The notes under the pieces: model-generated | Told to the model about the DNA's origin: nothing | Seen by the model: only the letters and a program-made list of their open reading frames with translations | Databases searched by the model: none | Assembly (NCBI RefSeq): GCF_030247185.1 | Contig: NC_080572.1 | Coordinates: 297,338,314-297,402,313, forward strand | Source: Malaya genurostris | Taxonomy: Eukaryota > Arthropoda > Insecta > Diptera > Culicidae | Direction of reading: 5' to 3' | DNA: 64,000 nucleotides | Made by a program: the position numbers and the translations under genes | Shown: one piece after another, positions 11,603 through 20,168 of the stretch | How the letters are laid out: every line of letters starts with the position of its first letter | How positions within the stretch are numbered: position 1 is the stretch's first letter

Positions 11603-14600
11603 TTTTATCCACGTGAAATGCCTCGAGCATGCATACTTGCAAATAGTGCTCTCGATGTCTCTCTCATATCAGAGCTCACAACTCGGGATATTTGTGCTGT
11701 CACAGTTGGTATGACTACTGATGGCATAGACAGGAAATATGTCTATTGTTCGGCATATTTGCCGCATAACCAACCTTCGCCAAGCGATGACTTCAAAAAG
11801 GTTGTATCATACTGCTGCAAAAGTGATTTACCGCTTGTAATCGGCAGTGACATAAATGCTCACCATATCATTTGGGGCAGCACAGATATTAATTCGAGAG
11901 GCTCTGATATGATGGAATTTGTGAGCAGTACAAACCTGCACATAGTCAATGCAGGAAACCGTCCAACTTTTGCGAGATCAGGTAGAGAGGAGGTTTTGGA
12001 CGTAACTCTCTGCTCTGATAGAATTGCGCATGAGTTGGTGAATTGGCTCGTCTCCGATGAGCTCGAACCTTCGTTGTCTGATCATAAGTACATATTCTTT
12101 GATCATTCAAACGTTAAATTTGATATTATCACATATCGTAATCCCAAATCTACAAACTGGGACCTCTATGAAGAGGGCTTGGCGACTAGATTTTACGGGT
12201 ACCAACCAACAATTGAAACCCCAATTGATTTGGAAAATGTTGTCGACGAGACAAACTCACTCATAGTTGCAGCATATGAAGAGGCTTGTCCACTTCGGAT
12301 TGTGCGAGCTACTAGAGGAACTCCTTGGTGGAATGCTGAACTTGCTAGACTAAGGAAACTATGCAGAAGAGCTTGGAACCACCGTCGCAGAAATGGGTCG
12401 GAGGCATTCGTGTTGGCTCGAAGGGCTTACAAAAATGCTCTTCGATCGTCTGAGCGAAGTGGTTGGAAAAGCCTCTGCACAAATGTCTCTAGTCTCAACG
12501 AGGCTAGCAGATTAAATAAGTTACTTTCGAAGTCTAAGGACTTTAATGTCAGTTTCTTAAGAACTTCAGATGGTGAACACTTGTCTGATGAAGGTGATGT
12601 ACTTCACTATCTTTTTAACACTCACTTTCCAGGATGTATGGATCCATCACCGACAGCTCTTCCCGAGACTTTTTCAGGTAGTTACGATTCTTGGGCCCTT
12701 GCTCGAAGCGTTGTGACGATTGAATCGGTCAAATGGGCAGTTGAGAGTTTTGCTTCGTACAAGTCTCCGGGAAAGGATGGAGTTTTCCCAGTGTTACTGC
12801 AGAAAGGGTATGAACATTTCAAACATGTTTTGAAGAAAATACTTACTTTTAGTCTTGCGACAGGATATATTCCAAGAGCCTGGCAGGAAATAATTGTCAA
12901 ATTTATTCCCAAAGGCGGTCGCGACACTTATGAGGAAGCGAAGAGTTTCAGGCCTATCAGTCTAAGCTCATTTCTTCTTAAAACAGTGGAACGCATAGTC
13001 GATCACTATATCAGAAATGTTAGTTTGGGCCTGCATCCGCTACATGGAATGCAACATGCTTACCAGCGTGGAAAGTCCACTACAACCCTGTTACATGATG
13101 TTGTGTACAACATTGAAAAAGCTTTCTCACAAAAGCAATCTTGCTTGGGAGTTTTCCTAGATATTGAAGGTGCCTTTGATAACGTGTCTTTCAATTCAAT
13201 TCTGGAAGCAGCCCGTGGTCATGGCATACCTTCAAGTATCACAAATTGGATACACGCAATGCTTAGCAATCGACTTCTTTGTTCATCGCTTCGGCAAGCA
13301 GAGATTAGAAAGCTAAGTGTCTGTGAGTGTCCTCAAGGTGGTGTACTATCCCCACTTTTATGGAACCTTGTCGCTGATGGTTTGTTAAGGAAACTTAATA
13401 ACCTTGGATTTCCGACTTATGGTTTTGCCGACGATTATCATATATTGATGACCGGTATAAGCATTAACACTCTCTTTGATATAATGCAACAAACCCTGCG
13501 ATCTGTTGAACAATGGTGTTGTCAGGGTGGATTGTCTGTAAATCCGGGCAAAACATCAATGGTGCTTTTCACTCATCGTAGGATAATCACAGGAGCTCGT
13601 CCGTTACAGTTCTTCGGTTCAGAGGTCACTGTGGTCGATCACGTTAAATACGTTGGGGTTATTCTTGACTCAAAACTGAATTGGTCTGCTCACATTGACT
13701 TCAGGATTAAGAGAGCTTGTATGGCTTTCGGCCAATGCAGACGAGCTTTTGGAAAATCATGGGGACTCAAACCCAGATATATTCATTGGATCTACACAAC
13801 TATTGTTAGACCAATTTTAGCATATGGATGTCTTGTATGGTGGCAGAAAGGAGAAGTCGCGACAGTTCAGTCAAAGCTAAATCATCTCCAAAGGATGGTC
13901 CTAATGGCGATGACAGGAGCATTCACGACAACTCCTACTGCTGCTCTAGAGGCGCTACTGTGCATTAAACCACTACATGTGTTCCTAAAACAAGAAGCAT
14001 TATCTTGTGCATATCGTCTTAAGGTTACAGGGCTTTGGAACAGTAACCCATTAGATTATGCTACCAGCCACACTCGCTTGTGGTCTCAAATGGTTACGTG
14101 GGATGAGTATTTACTCGCTCCTAGTGACCTAACTCTCACATGCAGTTTTCCTTTCAAAACATTCAATGTGAGCTATCCTTTTCGTGAGGAATGGTTGTCT
14201 GGTTGTCTGGAACGACAACTTGATGAACACATAGTTTGTTATACGGACGGTTCTCTGTTGAATGGTCGTGCTGGTGCTGGTGTCTACTGTCGTGAAATGA
14301 GGCTGGAGCAGTCTCATTCACTTGGTAGATACTGTACTGTGTTTCAAGCAGAAATCTACGCGATTCTGTGTGGAGTACAATCGGCACTTCAGCAGAGGAT
14401 CTGTGGTAAGCGAATTTATTTTTGTTCCGACAGTCAGGCAGCGTTAAAAGCACTCAGTTCGAATGACTCACGGTCGAATCTAGTGATCGCATGTCGAACT
14501 CAAATTGAAGACCTCAGCATTTCAAATGCTGTTTACTTCTTATGGGTACCCGGCCATTCTGGTATTACTGGAAATGAATGGGCTGATGAGTTGGCTAGAG

Positions 14601-15579
14601 CTGGTGCAACGAATGATTTCGTTGGTCCTGAACCAGCTTTACCACTTTCAACTAGTTGGATAAAGCACAAGATTCGTTCTTGGGCTGTATCCAAACATGC
14701 CAGCTACTGGCGCAGCTTGCAAACTTGCGCTCAGACAAAAGCATTTCTACCAGATTTAAATCTGAAAATGTCAAAGTGTCTACTGCATTTCTCCAAGCAT
14801 CATTGCAGTATTCTGGTCAGAGCTCTGACTGGACATTGCAAACTCAATTATCACATGGCTACTATTCAACGTGCTGAGTATTATTCGTGTGATTTGTGTG
14901 AATGCGATTATGGTACTTCATATCATCTGATATGTAACTGTCCCGCATTGACGCAGCTACGTATCCGGGTTTTTGGTTCTCCATACATGGTTGAGTCTGT
15001 GTATGCGGAGCTAAAATTGAAGGATATTCTCTCGTTTCTTACCCAATGTGGTAAGGAGCTATAGTCAGAAGGGTTCATCGTTCTTCCTGGAGTGAATGAA
15101 TCCCTTCTGTATTTACCTTAAATAGGGTTTAGCAGATTGTTTGGCATCTTTTAGGGGGTGCCGAATTTACTTCTGCTCGTACAAACTGCGAATCGTTCTG
15201 CATTCTTCCGGGAGTGCAGAATGGTGTCGCTTTTGTAAGATCTTCAAATCCTCTCGGGGGTTGGAGGTTTTATTAACAGCGGACTGTTCGGGACCTCGTA
15301 GAGGTTCAGAATTTACTTCTGCTTCCACTAAATGTGATCCTCAGCAGATTGTTCGGCATCCCTTAGGGGTGCAGAATTTACTTCTGCTTTTATGTGTTTT
15401 TGTGTCGTCAATTTTTCCCATCCTCCTAGTCCAACCCTTACCATTTCCTTTCAATCCTTCCCTCTTATATATCGGGAAAATGATGCTAAAAACAAATTGA
15501 TGGCAAGGCACAAATCTCCAAATATCAAGGGGAACGTGCCATTTGAGCCAATTTGTTCTGATTCCTGATTCCTGATACT
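11603..15579 (+). mobile_element. LOA/R1-group LINE, 5'-truncated, reading frame open
   Basis: A non-LTR retrotransposon of about 3.98 kb. It starts abruptly inside the endonuclease domain (5' truncation) and contains one long open frame with endonuclease, reverse transcriptase and RNase H. It then has a 3' untranslated region with internally repeated blocks (CAGATTGTT, GGCATC, TTAGGGG, GAATTTACTTCTGCT). The 3' end is a short tandem repeat of TGATTCC rather than poly(A). The ORF shows no stop over 1148 codons and the flanking duplications are identical, so the insertion is young. Related fragments lie at 16406-16461, 20985-22096, 24079-25190 and 61176-62190. Confidence 0.88.
11618..15064 (+). 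CDS. LOA-type LINE ORF2: endonuclease (partial), reverse transcriptase, RNase H
   Basis: Polyprotein that nicks target DNA and copies element RNA in place. From the first Met (residue 1 is only the first ATG after truncation), endonuclease motifs GSDINAHH (about 75) and SDHKYI (about 154) remain, while the N-terminal part with the first catalytic Asn and Glu is missing. Reverse transcriptase: SPGKDGV, motif A FLDIEGAFD (about 512), motif B CPQGGVLSPLLWN, motif C FADD (about 602). RNase H: YTDGS (about 874), AEIYAIL, SDSQAA and a WVPGHSGITGNEWAD block. A C-terminal Cys/His cluster CDLCECDYGTSYHLICNC (about 1091) ends the protein. An RNase H domain with this endonuclease type points to LOA or a close R1-group clade. 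The clade is inferred from motifs, not from a tree. Without the full endonuclease this copy should be non-autonomous. Confidence 0.9.
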   Translation: MPRACILANSALDVSLISELTTRDICAVTVGMTTDGIDRKYVYCSAYLPHNQPSPSDDFKKVVSYCCKSDLPLVIGSDINAHHIIWGSTDINSRGSDMMEFVSSTNLHIVNAGNRPTFARSGREEVLDVTLCSDRIAHELVNWLVSDELEPSLSDHKYIFFDHSNVKFDIITYRNPKSTNWDLYEEGLATRFYGYQPTIETPIDLENVVDETNSLIVAAYEEACPLRIVRATRGTPWWNAELARLRKLCRRAWNHRRRNGSEAFVLARRAYKNALRSSERSGWKSLCTNVSSLNEASRLNKLLSKSKDFNVSFLRTSDGEHLSDEGDVLHYLFNTHFPGCMDPSPTALPETFSGSYDSWALARSVVTIESVKWAVESFASYKSPGKDGVFPVLLQKGYEHFKHVLKKILTFSLATGYIPRAWQEIIVKFIPKGGRDTYEEAKSFRPISLSSFLLKTVERIVDHYIRNVSLGLHPLHGMQHAYQRGKSTTTLLHDVVYNIEKAFSQKQSCLGVFLDIEGAFDNVSFNSILEAARGHGIPSSITNWIHAMLSNRLLCSSLRQAEIRKLSVCECPQGGVLSPLLWNLVADGLLRKLNNLGFPTYGFADDYHILMTGISINTLFDIMQQTLRSVEQWCCQGGLSVNPGKTSMVLFTHRRIITGARPLQFFGSEVTVVDHVKYVGVILDSKLNWSAHIDFRIKRACMAFGQCRRAFGKSWGLKPRYIHWIYTTIVRPILAYGCLVWWQKGEVATVQSKLNHLQRMVLMAMTGAFTTTPTAALEALLCIKPLHVFLKQEALSCAYRLKVTGLWNSNPLDYATSHTRLWSQMVTWDEYLLAPSDLTLTCSFPFKTFNVSYPFREEWLSGCLERQLDEHIVCYTDGSLLNGRAGAGVYCREMRLEQSHSLGRYCTVFQAEIYAILCGVQSALQQRICGKRIYFCSDSQAALKALSSNDSRSNLVIACRTQIEDLSISNAVYFLWVPGHSGITGNEWADELARAGATNDFVGPEPALPLSTSWIKHKIRSWAVSKHASYWRSLQTCAQTKAFLPDLNLKMSKCLLHFSKHHCSILVRALTGHCKLNYHMATIQRAEYYSCDLCECDYGTSYHLICNCPALTQLRIRVFGSPYMVESVYAELKLKDILSFLTQCGKEL

Positions 15580-15714
15580 CGTAGCATGCTAGAGGTAGGT
15601 TGTTGTTAGCAGTGATGTCAGATCTACGGAAATTTTCGTAGTTCTACGGATTCGAAGATATTCTACGGACCTATGGATCCGTAGACAAAATCTACGGAAA
15701 TTGGATTTTTCCTA
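15580..15714. repeat. Right copy of 135-bp target-site duplication
   Basis: Partner of 11468-11602. From 15610 on it is also the first part of the 241-bp MITE, which continues uninterrupted to 15850, so this side shows the pre-insertion target. Confidence 0.85.
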
Positions 15715-15850
15715 CGGAAATTTGAATTTATCAATAGAGAACTACGGGAACTAGTCTTGTCTGGCGAGCAAAACAAAAAGCTTTCCACCGGGAGAATTTC
15801 CGAGAAAAATCAATCTACGGAAATGGCACTACTAACTTCTGGCATCACTG
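15610..15850. mobile_element. hAT-type MITE (241 bp) split by the LINE
   Basis: Starts CAGTGATGTCAGA and ends TCTGGCATCACTG, terminal inverted repeats of 13 bp with one mismatch. It is flanked by the 8-bp duplication GTTGTTAG at 15602-15609 and 15851-15858. An 8-bp duplication and a CAG-starting inverted repeat are the hAT signature. The interior is rich in CTACGGA words on both strands. The element is absent at the same position in the second copy of the host repeat (near 45965), which confirms it as an insertion. Confidence 0.85.
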
Positions 15851-16305
15851 GTTGTTAGACAGTAAAACAGAAAGTGCCATAAAGCGATTTGAAGCTTTAA
15901 TTGGTATGCTCTGATCTTGTGTCATGCAAGTTCGGATGAAATTCCATGTTATGTCGTTTCGCCTGAGAAATTGACAACTACCCCAGGGTATATCCGTCTC
16001 GCAAGCGTGTACAAACATATAATTGCATACATTTGGGCTATTGGTGTAATTTCGTCGGCTACAAAACAAATACAAGTCACGACAAATAGAGTCTATATTC
16101 TGGGTTCGCGTGTTCGGTTTTGGTTCCTAATAAAGTTTAATCTAAGCAGACTCTCGTGCATTTGTATGACGTATTTGTATGACGATTGATTGAACTATTT
16201 GATTGTAGATCATTAGAAATTTTGGTTGCCTTGTTCCACATCAATGGCTCGAACAACCCCATGGGGCTGATCCTTGTAGTTTTTTCTTCAGTGCGAAATT
16301 GGAGT
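15851..16305 (+). repeat. Right half of the dispersed ~1-kb repeat (copy 1)
   Basis: Matches 45966-46557 but lacks about 185 bp that copy 2 has at 46104-46288. AATAAAGTTTAATC at about 16128 would serve as a polyadenylation signal if the unit is an LTR. The end reads CCATGGGGCTGATCC. The region from 16306 to 16393 has no recognised content. Confidence 0.65.
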
Positions 16306-16405
16306 TCGACAGTGGAGGGCTTAAATCATTATTCTATATCAGAAATTAGAGAGTAGGACTACCGATAGTGCCGTAAGATTAGAAATAGAGAGTAAACAAA
16401 GAGAA

Positions 16406-16461
16406 GAGGCACAAATCTCCAAATATCAAGGGGAACGTGCCATTTGAGCCAAATTGTTCTG
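16406..16461 (+). mobile_element. 56-bp stub of the LOA 3' end with its own target duplication
   Basis: Only the last 56 bp of the LOA element (GGCACAAATCTCCAAATATC onward, to TTGTTCTG) are present. They are flanked by the 12-bp duplication AAACAAAGAGAA at 16394-16405 and 16462-16473. This is an extremely 5'-truncated retrotransposition event and marks the true 3' terminus recognised by the reverse transcriptase. Confidence 0.82.
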
Positions 16462-16725
16462 AAACAAAGAGAAACTACCATTCGCTTTTAGAATCTTTTC
16501 TAATGTTATCAAATTTTCATTTGTAATAGATGTATTAAATTTCTAAATCTATTCAACCGATAATTCTTCCGTTATTCGCAGTCTTGAACTCGTTTTAGAA
16601 TACTTTGTCAAGCGTTATAATTTCATTTCCGATCAATTCCTTCTCCCAGTATAATCGGATCGATACGAAACGACAACCAATAATATTTATTTTTATTTTT
16701 TTTTTTGCAAACCACGAACCCTCAG
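16462..16725. other. End of talin intron with polypyrimidine tract
   Basis: AT-rich intron ending in a long T-run at about 16686-16706 and CTCAG at 16721-16725, the 3' splice site of the next talin exon. Confidence 0.8.
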
Positions 16726-17370
16726 GTCATGGTGATGAACGTCACCTCGTTGCTGAAAACTGTTAAGGCGGTCGAGGACGAACACACGCGGGGTACCCGC
16801 GCAATGGAAGCTACCGTCGATGCCATTTCCCAGGAGATCCGCGGCATGCAGTACGCTCCGGATATGCACCGGGCCAGCATGCAGCAACTGGCACGACCGG
16901 AAGATCTGATCACGGTTACGAAGCACGTCACGGCGGCCACGGCCAAAGCAGTGGCGGCCGGTGCCTCCAATCTACAGGCGGACATTGCGGCGGCGGCCAA
17001 TCTCGGACGCAAAACCATCTCCGACATGTTGGCCGTGTGCAAATCGGTCGCTTGGTCCTGTGCCGAAACACAGGAACTTCGCCAGAGAACGCTCGATGCC
17101 GGATCGGCCGTTGCCATCGCCTATCGGGATTTGCTGGAGGGAGTACTTGCGCACTGTAACGCCGACGAACGGATGCATCTGTCGAGGCGCGTTGCCAAAT
17201 GTGTTACGGATTTGGTCGGCATGGCACAACTGCTGAAAGGATCGGACTGGGTGGATCCCGAAGATCCGACGGTGATTGCCGAAAACGAACTGCTCGGAGC
17301 GGCTGCCTCCATCGAAGCCGCTGCCAAAAAGCTGGCCAGTTTGCGACCTCGCCGGCAGGCTGAAGTTAAG
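16726..17370 (+). CDS. rhea: Talin, internal exon (C-terminal rod helical bundles)
   Basis: Encodes 215 residues of the talin rod, the adaptor that links integrin tails to actin at muscle attachments and focal adhesions. The start is set by the acceptor CTCAG and the end by AAG/GTGAGT; both boundaries are phase 0. The translation begins VMVMNVTSLLKTVKAVEDE and continues through alanine-rich amphipathic helices (DLITVTKHVTAATAKAVAAG, NLGRKTISDMLAVCKSVAWS, IEAAAKKLASLRPRRQAEVK), typical of the rod bundles just before the actin-binding domain. GC content and codon use contrast sharply with the AT-rich intron. Earlier exons (FERM head and most of the rod) lie left of the window. The gene assignment follows from the characteristic sequence and from the I/LWEQ domain in the next exon. 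Confidence 0.95.
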
Positions 17371-17771
17371 GTGAGTTCCTAATTCCCTACTCTCTCATTT
17401 GTAACTAGTTTAGTTGGTACGAAAAGGGATAGTGCAGTAGTTGGTAATTGGGTCGGTCTTGTCTTGAAATTCATGATTCTATTTCTTGGAGTATCTTCTG
17501 TATCTATTCTGGTGGAGGGTGATTCCGGTAAGATATGTTTGATATTCTTGGTTGTTAAATTTCATATTATCACCCAGGAATCAAACATATTATTACTGTG
17601 ATCATCATTGATCTTCATGAAACGCAGGCGCAAAATAACCAATGGTAAAATTTCAAACGTTTTCATACTAAACCGTAGAATTTAGCATTGTTTTGGTTTA
17701 CTTAAGTTAGTTGAAATTGTAACCTGGTTGGTTCGAAACTAATGAAAGCTTCGTGTTATTTTTTCATCTAG
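17371..17771. other. Talin intron (401 bp)
   Basis: GT...AG intron bounded by GTGAGT at 17371 and TTTTTCATCTAG ending at 17771. No element was recognised in it. Confidence 0.9.
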
Positions 17772-18931
17772 GAAACGGACGAGAACCTGAACTTTGACGA
17801 GATGATTCTGGAGGCGGCCAAGGGAATCATGGCTGCCTCGTCGGCATTGGTTAGGGCAGCGAACGCTGCCCAACGCGAACTGGTCGATCAGGGAAAGGTT
17901 GCCCGCCGTCCGCTGACATCGTCGGACGATGGCCAATGGTCGGAAGGATTGATATCAGCCGCTCGGTTGGTGGCGGCGGCCACTCACAGCTTGGTGGAAG
18001 CTGCACAGCACTTCGTACAGGGAACTGGCACTGAAGAGATGTTGATTTCGACAGCCAAACAAGTAGCCAGTTCTACTGCCCAGCTGTTGATCGCGTGTAA
18101 AGTTAAATCTGATCCCAATTCAGAAACTGGGCGACGGCTACAGGCGGCCGGAAATGCTGTTATCAAATCGACCGATAAGTTGGTACAAGCGGCACAGCAA
18201 GCGATTGAAGGGGAAGAGGAACACACTCTTAGATTGAACAGAAATATGGTTGATGGAATGGCACAGGAAATTAACGCCCGGTCCGAGATTTTAATGCGCG
18301 AACGACAGTTGGAGGAAGCAAAGAACAAACTGATCGCCATTCGTCATGCCAAGTATCGACAGAAACTAGCCGGTGGTTTCACCACCGACAGCAGCGATGA
18401 GGGTGGCATCCAACCACCTACCTTTACCGGTTATCAAACTCCTTCTCCGAAGCCACACACCTTACCAAAACCAGGTTCCTACTCACCGTCACCGGTTGCG
18501 GGTGCTCAACCGTCTGCCACCGGAACGTTTCCTCGTCAACAGCATTCTCAATCTGCCGCGGGCACAAACACAAGCGGCACAACCTTCCAAAGATCACCGC
18601 TACTGACGGCCAATGCCGTACCAAAACCGTACCAGTCGGACAGTCTCAAATCACCGACGGCACTGGTGTCACCGTCGATCCTGAATCGATCGTACGAAAC
18701 CACCCGGGTGGAAAATTCCAACCTGAACGCAAGCAAATTCAACCGAGCACAGTTCGATTCCACCGTACAGGACCTGCAGAACAAGGTCCAACCGTTGAGC
18801 ACGTTCCGTGGATCACCGAATCAGATGCAACAGCAGCAAACCAACTACGGCACCATCGGATCTACTAGCACAACTGTCACAAGCAATGGAACAGCAGCGG
18901 CACCACAGAACTACGAAGGATTTACTTCAAG
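17772..18931 (+). CDS. rhea: Talin, I/LWEQ (THATCH) actin-binding exon and linker
   Basis: Encodes 386 residues plus two bases of the next codon. Residues 1-200 are the I/LWEQ actin-binding domain, with the conserved blocks ILEAAKGIMAASSALVRAA, QWSEGLISAARLVAAATHSL and LIACKVKSDPNSETGRRLQA. They are followed by the helical dimerisation segment RERQLEEAKNKLIAIRHAKY. The rest (about 210 residues) is a low-complexity Ser/Pro/Thr-rich extension (SPKPHTLPKPGSYSPS and similar). The donor is AG/GTAATT at 18932. Because the split codon is AG plus the first base of the intron, failure to splice creates an immediate stop (AGG TAA), so an unspliced or prematurely polyadenylated transcript would still give a tidy C-terminus. 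The splice to 35022 restores R-Y-E-T-R in frame. Confidence 0.95.
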
Positions 18932-19544
18932 GTAATTCTTTCTTTTGAAAAGCTCAACCTTCAATGTTGGTATGATCCAAGGAATCAACATCGTCCAAGT
19001 CGTAGATCACCTGATAGTTTCTTTGTAAAACTAGAATGGATTCTAACAAAACTAGGGAATGGTTAAATGTAGCATGGTCGTAGATAACAACTAGACACAC
19101 ACACACACTTAACAAATCAAATCAATCAACATTTTTGTCGTAAATACGACTTACTATACCATGGGGCCCCTTTTCAAAATTTATTCTGTTCAAGAATGGA
19201 TAGATTTCAATCGTGAAAATCTCACATTGTACTTAACCCAACGACATAATTCTTTCTACAAACTATCGGAAATATGATCAGGAATTTGTGTTCAAATTTT
19301 CAACAGTGTGAGATAACCATAAATAACTCAAAAACAACGTTTTCTCAAACTTTTGGAAACAATTAGGAAAACTGATCACGCTTTTTCGCTCTGGGACGAC
19401 GGTTTTCAGGTAGTCTCAGGCGAAATGAGCAGTCTCCTTCAATCAGCAGCCTAAACAGACCTCCTGTGTGGTAAAAGTCTCAAATGCTCCGGTTGCGCTA
19501 TTATTCGACTAATTTGAATTCTGGATACTGGAACTGAATTCTAA
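18932..19544. other. Start of the 16-kb last talin intron
   Basis: Intron sequence with a short AC run at 19076-19087. No gene or element was recognised. Confidence 0.6.
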
Positions 19545-19874
19545 AGCCGCCCTTACACGTGACAATATTATTGTCAATCCAAAGTATTGTCAATACCGTC
19601 AATCCAATTGACTTGGTAACTTGAGTCCGCATTTTTCGAGAAAATCAAGCGTTTGGAGCTTCAAATATTGCAAATGAATATTAAAATATAGAGAGAAGAG
19701 ATTATTGCACATATTTAACAGTTTCTCTCTGGAGAGAAAGTATTGTTGGATTGATGAGCAGTTTTAATTTTTTGACAATATTTTCGTCAATCCAATGAAG
19801 TTTCCATTACACGATCAAAAGTATTGTCAATACTCCTTGTATTGACAATAATATTGTCTCGTGTAAGGGCTGCT
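19545..19874. mobile_element. MITE with AGCxGCCCTTACACG ends and TAA duplication
   Basis: Inverted termini AGCCGCCCTTACACG (left) and AGCAGCCCTTACACG (right, reverse complement). TAA lies on both sides (19542-19544, 19875-19877). Subterminal ATTGTCAAT and GACAATATTATTGTC palindromes are repeated at both ends. A 3-bp TAA duplication fits PIF/Harbinger-type elements. No coding capacity. Confidence 0.78.
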
Positions 19875-19877
19875 TAA

Positions 19878-20168
19878 GGCTGTGAACCATTTCGCGGTTA
19901 ATTTAAACTTATGGTTAAAATCTGACACTCGAGCGGTTAATTTGATGTTGTCAAAAATAACCCTGCATGGTTATTTTTGACAGATCGATAGTTATTTTCC
20001 GACACTGAAAAAAATCTTGCAATGAAAATTCTAATATCAATTCTTTAGTTGAAATTATTTCCAGTGGAAAATAAACCCGAATAACTTTCCGTCCGTCAAA
20101 TTTTGGAATGGAATTTTTATTTTTTTTAACCAAAAGTTAAAATTACTTGCGAATTCATGGTTCACAGC
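19878..20168. mobile_element. MITE with GGCTGTGAACCAT ends, TTAA flanks
   Basis: Ends read GCTGTGAACCAT in inverted orientation, with longer imperfect pairing through TTTAAACTT.TGGTTAAAA. TTAA borders both sides (19874-19877, 20169-20172). It abuts the preceding MITE. An internal hairpin, TGTCAAAAATAACC / GGTTATTTTTGACA at 19949-19982, marks the breakpoint of the 3-kb tandem duplication. A lone GGCTGTGAACCA end occurs at about 34782. Confidence 0.68.

Noticed and set aside
11468..15714. Direct repeats at the LOA element as LTRs
   Set aside because: The enclosed element has LINE endonuclease and a LINE 3' end, and the repeat consists of target sequence (host repeat plus half a MITE).
16722..17327. 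Open frames antisense to, and in other frames of, the talin exon
   Set aside because: Shadows of a GC-rich coding exon; the + frame is talin and has matching splice sites.
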